11,899 nt of DNA, taken from CAYOCE01 sp964402405. GTDB taxonomy: Bacteria > Pseudomonadota > Alphaproteobacteria > UBA7879. Below are positions 7,154 to 11,899 of the stretch, in pieces. Numbering within the stretch: the stretch's first letter is position 1; the number at the start of each line of letters is the position of its first letter. The stretch lies in contig CAYOCE010000042.1 of NCBI GenBank assembly GCA_964402405.1, positions 1-11,899 on the forward strand, given 5' to 3'. The position numbers and the translations under genes were made by a program. Under the pieces are notes generated by a model, which was given only the letters and a program-made list of their open reading frames with translations, made no database searches and was not told the DNA's origin.

Positions 7154-7175
7154 CCTACCTGCATCTTACCTGTAT
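7154..7175. repeat. Tandem 11-bp direct repeat upstream of the glycan operon
   Basis: CCTACCTGCAT (7154-7164) is followed at once by CTTACCTGTAT (7165-7175), with 9 of 11 positions identical. The 11-base period puts both copies on the same face of the helix, as in tandem binding sites for an activator. It lies about 32 bases upstream of the -35 of the minus-strand candidate promoter and about 60 bases upstream of the rpsU -35. A role for either is inference. Confidence 0.4.
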
Positions 7176-7234
7176 TCTGAAAAATTTTCTAGTCCTAGTT
7201 AAAAGTCTATTATGGGCAAGGGGTATGAATTCAT

Positions 7235-7264
7235 TTGACTTTTATATGAGTTTATAAATACAAT
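7235..7264 (+). promoter_or_regulatory. Promoter of rpsU
   Basis: TTGACT (7235-7240) and TACAAT (7259-7264) are separated by 18 bases, giving a predicted start near 7271 and a leader of about 33 bases before the rpsU start codon. Both hexamers differ from the consensus by one base. Confidence 0.6.
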
Positions 7265-7303
7265 CGAGAATTAAAAATTCATAAAGAAAGTAGGTGATTT
7301 TTA

Positions 7304-7507
7304 GTGGAAGTAAGCGTCAGAGATAATAATGTTGACCAAGCGCTGAGGATTTTAAAGAAAAAAATGCAACGCGAAGGACTATTTCGTGAGATGAAAATTC
7401 GTCGTCATTTTGAAAAACCATCCGTACGTCGTGCTCGTGAACAGGCTGAGGCCGTTCGCCGCCATCGTAAAGTTCAACGCAAGAAAGAAATGCGAGATGG
7501 GTCTTAA
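7304..7507 (+). CDS. rpsU: 30S ribosomal protein S21
   Basis: Small, very basic 67-residue protein of the 30S subunit, where in E. coli it sits near the anti-Shine-Dalgarno end of 16S rRNA and helps initiation. The sequence has the typical S21 pattern: VSVRDNNVDQALRILKKKMQREGLF (from residue 3, an acidic-to-basic helix), then MKIRRHFEKPSVRRARE (30-46) and an Arg/Lys-rich tail (RRHRKVQRKKEMR). Translation starts at GTG: GGTGAT (7294-7299), a good match to the end of 16S rRNA, lies upstream at close spacing, and no in-frame ATG gives a full-length protein. It is a single-gene unit with its own promoter and a strong terminator. Confidence 0.96.
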   Translation: MEVSVRDNNVDQALRILKKKMQREGLFREMKIRRHFEKPSVRRAREQAEAVRRHRKVQRKKEMRDGS

Positions 7508-7552
7508 CTCAGCTATGGTTCAGCTATAGATCTAGCTGTAACCCCTAGAAAC

Positions 7553-7589
7553 AAAAAAACCCCTGAAGAATGTTCTTCAGGGGTTTTTT
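7553..7589 (+). terminator. Rho-independent terminator of rpsU
   Basis: Perfect 11-bp stem, CCCCTGAAGAA (7560-7570) and TTCTTCAGGGG (7573-7583), followed by six T residues (7584-7589). Seven A residues precede the stem, so it could also stop minus-strand transcription. A weaker hairpin (CAGCTA/TAGCTG, about 7521-7538) lies between the rpsU stop and this terminator. Confidence 0.93.
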
Positions 7590-7618
7590 ATTACTCGGTG
7601 TTAAAAAATCATTCTCCT

Positions 7619-7647
7619 TGAGCCGAATAAGACAATTAATCGGCTCA
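7619..7647. promoter_or_regulatory. Upstream operator copy (inverted repeat TGAGCCGA-N13-TCGGCTCA)
   Basis: Arms 7619-7626 and 7640-7647 are perfect 8-bp reverse complements around a 13-base spacer, 29 bp in all. Arm centres are 21 bases apart, two turns of DNA. It lies just upstream of the fic promoter and has exactly the same geometry as the repeat at 7663-7691. Confidence 0.75.
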
Positions 7648-7655
7648 GGATTAGG

Positions 7656-7684
7656 TTGTTTTTGAGCCGAATGTGAGATATAAT
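7656..7684 (+). promoter_or_regulatory. Promoter of fic
   Basis: TTGTTT (7656-7661) and a perfect TATAAT (7679-7684) are 17 bases apart. The predicted start is near 7691, about 29 bases before the fic ATG. The second inverted repeat (7663-7691) covers the spacer, the -10 box and the start site, so a protein bound there should block RNA polymerase. Confidence 0.72.
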
Positions 7685-7691
7685 TGGCTCA
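7663..7691. promoter_or_regulatory. Downstream operator copy overlapping the fic promoter (TGAGCCGA-N13-TTGGCTCA)
   Basis: Arms 7663-7670 and 7684-7691 match as reverse complements at 7 of 8 positions, with the same 13-base spacer and 29-bp length as the repeat at 7619-7647. The two repeats start 44 bases apart, about four helical turns. The left arm plus two more bases (TGAGCCGAAT) is identical in both copies. Confidence 0.75.
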
Positions 7692-7719
7692 TGAGGATAT
7701 TTTTTAGGAATATTTTGAG

Positions 7720-8823
7720 ATGAACTATACCTGGCAACACAAAGACTGGCCAAATTTTTACTGGGATGAATCTCAAGTTCGCCCTTTTGTTTTGGAATAT
7801 ATTAAGGAATCCCAATTCATTTTAGGGAGTGTTCAACATTTTTCTAAGGAAGAGGCGCTGGGTATTCAAATTGACCTGATGGTGAGCGAGGCCATGAACA
7901 CCTCTGCGATTGAAGGGGAAATATTGCAATATGAAGATATTAGATCCTCTGTATTGCGGCATATGGGACTATCAGAATTATTGCCAACTCCTAAAGACCT
8001 TAGAGCCCAAGGGATGGGTCAATTAATGACGAATTTATTTAAAACGTTTAAAAATCCTTTGGAGCAAAATACTCTGTTTGAATGGCATAGAATGGTGATG
8101 CAGGGACATAAAAATCACGCTGCATTAGAGATTGGAAATTGGAGAACCAGTCCTGAGCCTATGCAAATTGTTTCAGGATATATTGGCCATGAGCGAGTTC
8201 ATTTTGAGGCGCCGCCTAGTAAGTTCATGCCCTTAGAAATGGCTAGGTTTATTGCATGGTTTAATGATACAGAAACTAAAGTGGAGGGACTTATCAGAGC
8301 GGCAGTTGCACACCTCTATTTCGAAAGCATCCATCCCTTCCAAGATGGAAACGGGCGTATTGGGCGGGCTATTGCAGAGAAAGCTCTTTCTCAGAATTTA
8401 GGGTACCCTGTATTGTTAAGCCTTTCTGCGGAAATTGAGAAAAATAAAAAGGAATATTACGCAGAGCTCAACCACGCAAGTCTGGGGGAGTTGGAAATCA
8501 CCCGGTGGATTTTATATTTTTGCCAGCTAACTTTAAAAGCCCAAGCCAATGGCAAAAGTCATCTGCAATTTGTCTTAAATAAATCTTTGTTCTGGCGTGA
8601 AAAAGGGCCTTTTCTAAATGATCGTCAGAAAAAGGTTCTGGAAAAAATGTTTTCCAAGGGTATAGATGGCTTTGAGGGCGGCATGAGTGCCAAGAAATAT
8701 ATGGCTATTACTGATTGCTCTAAGGCTACCGCCACCAGAGATTTAGCAGACCTTGTTGCCAAAGAATGCCTGAGGCCTTTGGAAGGCAGTGGGCGGAATA
8801 CGCGGTATGAGTTGGATATGTAG
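7720..8823 (+). CDS. Fic family protein (class II, N-terminal inhibitory helix; C-terminal winged-helix-like region)
   Basis: Predicted Fic enzyme; most active members transfer AMP from ATP to Ser, Thr or Tyr of a target protein. The N-terminus (WQHKDWPNFYWD, 5-16) matches the DUF4172-type start of this subfamily. The inhibitory motif is TSAIEG (61-66), with Glu65 expected to block ATP, which makes it class II. The flap region is near 148-166. The active site HPFQDGNGRIGR (205-216) is complete: His205, Asp209, Gly-Asn-Gly and Arg213/Arg216 are all present. Residues about 299-364 look like a winged helix-turn-helix (recognition-helix candidate SKATATRDLADLV, 335-347). Fic proteins of this layout, about 370 residues long, are known. 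AGGA lies about 10 bases before the ATG. The gene is alone between terminated rpsU and a small exported protein, with no antitoxin gene beside it. The paired inverted repeats at its promoter suggest autoregulation by the winged helix (inference). The target protein is unknown. Confidence 0.93.
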   Translation: MNYTWQHKDWPNFYWDESQVRPFVLEYIKESQFILGSVQHFSKEEALGIQIDLMVSEAMNTSAIEGEILQYEDIRSSVLRHMGLSELLPTPKDLRAQGMGQLMTNLFKTFKNPLEQNTLFEWHRMVMQGHKNHAALEIGNWRTSPEPMQIVSGYIGHERVHFEAPPSKFMPLEMARFIAWFNDTETKVEGLIRAAVAHLYFESIHPFQDGNGRIGRAIAEKALSQNLGYPVLLSLSAEIEKNKKEYYAELNHASLGELEITRWILYFCQLTLKAQANGKSHLQFVLNKSLFWREKGPFLNDRQKKVLEKMFSKGIDGFEGGMSAKKYMAITDCSKATATRDLADLVAKECLRPLEGSGRNTRYELDM

Positions 8824-8920
8824 TTTTCCACGGAGTATGTATTAATTTTATTACAGCTGCCTATCAAACCAATAGAAACCCAATCACTAAAGTTATTTAA
8901 TAAAATTATAAAATATTCCT

Positions 8921-8948
8921 TTGAAAATAAAATATTAAACCTTATATT
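8921..8948 (+). promoter_or_regulatory. Candidate promoter of the small exported protein gene
   Basis: TTGAAA (8921-8926) and TATATT (8943-8948) are 16 bases apart, giving a start near 8955 and a leader of about 32 bases. The whole 8824-8986 spacer is very AT-rich, so chance matches are likely. No terminator for fic is visible there. Confidence 0.35.
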
Positions 8949-8986
8949 TACAGTAGACTTAAATATTAATTTAAAAGGAGACGATC

Positions 8987-9493
8987 ATGAGAAGACTACT
9001 ATTAACTGTTTTATGTGTTTTATCTTTGAGTGATGTAAGGGCGATGGAGTCAGATGATGGCGCTGCCTCTTCATCAACTGCCCCAGTTGCCTCTGATGAG
9101 CATGTAAACAAGTCGACCTTCGATACTCTTGTTGAAAGTTTGATAACCCCTAACGTTAGATTCGTCCATATCCCTAGTAATGTTATCGAACGTGATGATT
9201 GTGCTGCAACATATTACCATTTAAAATCTATAGGTTTTTCTCCGAGTGAAGGATTTTTAAATATCACTCCGATCTATGGTGTATATGACGACTCTGAGTC
9301 TTCTCAAGTATACCCAAATAACAGCCCTTTTTATGATGTTGCAGTCTTCCAACGTTATAATACAGAAACCCTTAAGCTTCTGCTTACACGGAAGAATATT
9401 TCTGTAAAAGAAACTTTTAACTGGTGCTCTGAGGGATCAGCTTATCATACATATGAGAGCGATATTTTGTGTTTAATAAACTTTCATGACTAA
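8987..9493 (+). CDS. Small exported protein with a degenerate ankyrin-like segment; otherwise unrecognised
   Basis: A 168-residue protein of unknown function. The start has a Sec-type signal peptide: RR, a hydrophobic core (LLLTVLCVLSL), then SDVRA with probable cleavage after Ala19. The next stretch (20-42) is acidic and rich in Ser/Ala, a likely linker. Residues 113-140, SPFYDVAVFQRYN followed by TETLKLLLTRKNISV, can be laid on the ankyrin pattern 'TPLH.AA..G..E.VKLLL..GADV', so this may be a worn or shortened ankyrin protein (inference). Cysteines at 72, 147 and 162 remain after cleavage and could pair in the periplasm. The ribosome site AAAAGGAG lies 6 bases before the ATG, which is strong and supports real expression. 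The gene ends 15 bases before a terminator shared with parC. I cannot assign a function. Confidence 0.75.
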   Translation: MRRLLLTVLCVLSLSDVRAMESDDGAASSSTAPVASDEHVNKSTFDTLVESLITPNVRFVHIPSNVIERDDCAATYYHLKSIGFSPSEGFLNITPIYGVYDDSESSQVYPNNSPFYDVAVFQRYNTETLKLLLTRKNISVKETFNWCSEGSAYHTYESDILCLINFHD

Positions 9494-9507
9494 TCTATCT
9501 TAATCCC

Positions 9508-9537
9508 AAAAAGGGCCTTTCGAGGCCCTTTTCTTTT
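9508..9537. terminator. Bidirectional terminator between the exported-protein gene and parC
   Basis: Stem AAAAGGGCCT (9509-9518) and AGGCCCTTTT (9523-9532) around a TTCG loop. TTTTCTTTT follows on the plus strand, and the A run on the other side gives TTTTT on the minus strand. It lies between two convergent stop codons (9493 and 9540) and can serve both genes. Confidence 0.9.
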
Positions 9538-9539
9538 GC

Positions 9540-11768
9540 CTAAAACCCAAACTTATTAGACCTGGGAAAACCCACAGGGGCGAACCGGCCGCCGGCGCCG
9601 CGTTTGACGATCCACTTTTCCCAGTCGGGGAGTTTGTGGATACTAGTGCCCCGTAGCCATTTCAGGCCCTCATCTTTGGTGAAGGTTAGCACATCAGAAA
9701 CCCCGCCCCCGCGGTATTTCTGCAGGATCACGCCACGGCCCCGTTGCATTTCAGGAATTTCGGCGATGGAGTAAATAGCAATGCGCCGATTATCTCCTAG
9801 GATGGCCACGTACTCTCCTTGAATCATGTGACAGAAGGCCGCCTTGACCTTGCCCGAGACATTTAGGATTTGCTTGCCTCCGCGGGTATGGGCCTGGATA
9901 GCACTTTCGGAAATCACAAACCCTCTACCATCGGACGCTGCCAATAATAATTTACGCGGGGCTTCGGCGTTTTCAATAAATAGGCTGATAATATCTTCGT
10001 CTTTATCTAGATCAATCATCAACCGCAACGGCTCGCCAAAGCCACGCCCCTTGGGGAGTTTGTCGGCAATCAGGGTATAGAATCGACCGTTGGTGGCAAA
10101 TAGTTGTACCTTGTCCGTTGTGTATCCATGGACCAAAAACTTGGGTTCGTCGCCTTCCTTGTATTTGATTTCCTCCAGGTCCTTGATATGCCCCTTCAGA
10201 GCCCGCACCCAGCCTTTGTCTGAACACACGATGGTCACGGGTTCCTTTTCAATTAAGGCCTCGGGAGGAATATAAAGGTCTGCCGAGATTTCGCTGAATG
10301 TGGTTCTGCGCTTACTAAGTTTTACATCCGCCCCTAGTAATTTCTGGGTTTCTATAAGTTGTGCTTTGATGGCCTTGGATCGCTTGGTGTCATCAGATAA
10401 TAATCCCTGCAATCCCTTTAATTCCGCGGATAATTTCTCATGCTCTGTCCGGAGGGCCAACTCTTCCAAGCGCTGCAAGGCCCGCAAGCGCATGTTCAAA
10501 ATCGATTCCGCCTGCAGATCCGAAAGCCCCCATTTTTCCATCATCTTTTGCTTGGGATTATCTTCTTGCCGGATGATGCGAATGACCTCATCCAGATTAA
10601 GGAAGGCAATCAGATAGCCATCCAGGATCTCGAGCCGGCGCTGGATTTCTGCAATGCGATGATTACTAACGCGGATCAATACTTCATGGCGATGATCCAA
10701 AAACGCACACAAAACTTCCTTCAGGTCCATGACCTTGGGGATATGATTTTTATCCACCACGTTCATGTTGAATCCAATGCGGACCTCCAGATCCGAGTTC
10801 TTAAAGAGGCTCGCCATCAGCATCTCCGCATCCACGGTTCTGGATTTAGGTACCAATACCAACCGGATATCCTCGGTTGATTCATCCCGAATATCCGCCA
10901 GCAATGTCAGTTTCTTATCTAGCAATAGATCGGCAATTTTCTCGATCAATTTGGATTTTTGAACCTGATAGGGAATCTCTGTTACCACAATTTCATAGAG
11001 GCCATTTTTTTGCGGGGCGATTTCATACCGCGCCCGCACTCGAAGCGACCCCCGGCCTGTTTCATAGGCCTTGAGGATATCGGCCTTGGCATCACACACA
11101 ATGCCGCCCGTGGGAAAATCGGGGCCTTGAATATGTTGCATCAGATCCGCAACTGTCGCATCAGGATGATCCACTAGATGTACCAATGCATTAAAGAGTT
11201 CATCAATATTATGAGGCGGAATGTTAGTCGCCATCCCCACCGCAATTCCCATGGCCCCATTGGCCAATAGATTAGGAAATCGCGCGGGTAAAACGATGGG
11301 TTCTTCGAATTCTCCATCATAGGTGGTTTTGAAATCCACGGCGTCGTTGTGGATGCTATCTAATAAGGCTTCGGCAATCTTGGTAAACCGGGCCTCGGTA
11401 TACCGCATGGCGGCAGCGCCGTCCCCATCCACGTTTCCGAAGTTTCCTTGCCCGTCAATCAACGGATACCGTAGGGTGAAATCCTGAGCCAAGCGCACGA
11501 GAGCGTCATAGATCGAAAGCTCCCCATGGGGATGGAATTTACCGATCACATCTCCCACAATACGGGCACATTTTTTGTAGCCCGATTCGGGATTTAATTT
11601 CAGCTGCTGCATGGCGTAAATCAATCGCCGATGCACAGGCTTCAACCCATCTCGCACATCTGGCAGAGACCGAGACATAATAGTGGATAGCGCATAGGCG
11701 AGGTATCGCTCGCCCAGAGCCTCTTTAAATTGAATGTCTTGAATATGATTGGTTTGTCCTGAGGACAT
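9540..11768 (-). CDS. parC: DNA topoisomerase IV subunit A
   Basis: Breakage-reunion subunit of topoisomerase IV, which with ParE unlinks daughter chromosomes. Numbered from the ATG at 11766-11768 (742 residues): the core begins FKEALGERYLAYALSTIMSR (14-33), followed by LPDVRDGLKPVHRR (35-48). The winged helix holds IGKFHPHGELSIYDALV (75-91), and the active Tyr is Y123 in AMRYTEAR. The gate helices near 355-430 include NMRLRALQRLEEL. The C-terminal beta-pinwheel (about 490 on) lacks a GyrA box (QRRGGKG), and the length fits ParC rather than GyrA. At the quinolone-determining position equivalent to E. coli Ser80 there is Leu84, and Asp replaces Glu84. The ATG at 11780 is in frame, but its AAAGG touches the codon. 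The ATG at 11768 has AAAGGA about 11 bases away, which I prefer; the longer form is possible. Confidence 0.96.
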   Translation of the reverse strand: MSSGQTNHIQDIQFKEALGERYLAYALSTIMSRSLPDVRDGLKPVHRRLIYAMQQLKLNPESGYKKCARIVGDVIGKFHPHGELSIYDALVRLAQDFTLRYPLIDGQGNFGNVDGDGAAAMRYTEARFTKIAEALLDSIHNDAVDFKTTYDGEFEEPIVLPARFPNLLANGAMGIAVGMATNIPPHNIDELFNALVHLVDHPDATVADLMQHIQGPDFPTGGIVCDAKADILKAYETGRGSLRVRARYEIAPQKNGLYEIVVTEIPYQVQKSKLIEKIADLLLDKKLTLLADIRDESTEDIRLVLVPKSRTVDAEMLMASLFKNSDLEVRIGFNMNVVDKNHIPKVMDLKEVLCAFLDHRHEVLIRVSNHRIAEIQRRLEILDGYLIAFLNLDEVIRIIRQEDNPKQKMMEKWGLSDLQAESILNMRLRALQRLEELALRTEHEKLSAELKGLQGLLSDDTKRSKAIKAQLIETQKLLGADVKLSKRRTTFSEISADLYIPPEALIEKEPVTIVCSDKGWVRALKGHIKDLEEIKYKEGDEPKFLVHGYTTDKVQLFATNGRFYTLIADKLPKGRGFGEPLRLMIDLDKDEDIISLFIENAEAPRKLLLAASDGRGFVISESAIQAHTRGGKQILNVSGKVKAAFCHMIQGEYVAILGDNRRIAIYSIAEIPEMQRGRGVILQKYRGGGVSDVLTFTKDEGLKWLRGTSIHKLPDWEKWIVKRGAGGRFAPVGFPRSNKFGF

Positions 11769-11783
11769 AAGCTGATTCATCCT

Positions 11784-11899
11784 TTAAGAGACCATTTTTA
11801 TCACTCCCCCACCCAAAAGGTCAAGGGAGATGAAAGGAAGGGGTTGCTTCAGTATTTTACGGGATCGACTTAACCAGTAATGGAGTTGTTGTAAAACAA
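11784..11899 (-). CDS. Possible C-terminal end of the gene upstream of parC (truncated by the window edge)
   Basis: On the minus strand the frame beginning at 11897 stays open for 37 codons and ends with TAA at 11784-11786, three bases before the upstream parC ATG. The translation contains LHYWLSRSRKILKQPLP, with Leu/aromatic residues then Lys-x-PLP. I recall a similar pattern at the end of alphaproteobacterial RecO, and recO lies just before parC in several of these genomes. That is inference from memory. The last residues (GGGVIKMVS) do not look typical, and 37 open codons can occur by chance. A promoter for parC can be drawn through the same bases. The evidence is weak. Confidence 0.25.
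   Translation of the reverse strand, partial: VLQQLHYWLSRSRKILKQPLPFISLDLLGGGVIKMVS
11797..11824 (-). promoter_or_regulatory. Candidate parC promoter
   Basis: On the minus strand TTGACC (11819-11824) and GATAAA (11797-11802) are 16 bases apart. The predicted start near 11790 leaves a leader of about 22 bases before the ATG at 11768 but only about 10 before the one at 11780, which agrees with the shorter ParC start. It conflicts with reading these bases as the tail of an upstream gene, though both can be true. Confidence 0.4.

Noticed and set aside
8625..8867. 80-codon minus-strand open frame at the end of fic
   Set aside because: Mostly antisense to the winged-helix region of the Fic protein and lacks protein-like features.
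10440..10880. 146-codon plus-strand open frame
   Set aside because: Antisense to the conserved gate region of parC; a shadow of strong coding on the other strand.
1..11899. tRNA, rRNA, CRISPR array, insertion sequence
   Set aside because: Looked for cloverleaf ends, regularly spaced repeats and transposase motifs on both strands; none seen.

Overview
The window reads as a stretch of bacterial chromosome, most likely from an alphaproteobacterium with an intracellular or host-associated life (Holosporales/Rickettsiales-like). The reasons are the alphaproteobacterial character of the ParC and ribosomal protein S21 sequences, AT-rich spacers, a Fic protein, and an exported protein with an ankyrin-like segment. 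This placement is inference from the protein sequences; no database was searched.

Layout. Positions 61-3174 (minus strand) hold a compact operon read from right to left: an MshL/PilQ-type secretin lipoprotein followed by two prepilin-like proteins. The genes are separated by one base and then overlap. Positions 3175-3839 are a 665-base spacer with no convincing gene, but with a good plus-strand promoter, a perfect 12-bp palindrome and a C9(CT)4 tract. Positions 3840-7088 (minus strand) are a second operon: a PglC-like phosphoglycosyl transferase, a UDP-HexNAc 6-dehydrogenase (TviB/WbpO type) and anhydro-MurNAc kinase AnmK. Together they suggest surface-glycan synthesis tied to peptidoglycan recycling. 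A divergent promoter region (7089-7303) separates this operon from rpsU (7304-7507), which ends in a strong terminator.

Next comes fic (7720-8823), a class II Fic protein with a C-terminal winged-helix-like region. Its promoter carries two 29-bp inverted repeats of identical geometry, the clearest regulatory structure in the window. A small exported protein with an ankyrin-like segment follows (8987-9493). It converges on parC (9540-11768, minus strand) across a shared bidirectional terminator. At the right edge an open frame could be the tail of the gene upstream of parC (recO is one candidate), but this is weak.

No rRNA, tRNA, CRISPR array, insertion sequence or intact mobile element was seen. 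The most notable points are the tandem operator at fic, the recycling/glycan operon with an apparently leaderless first gene, the possible unannotated transcript in the 3.2-3.8 kb spacer, and the secretin-prepilin operon with no assembly ATPase nearby.
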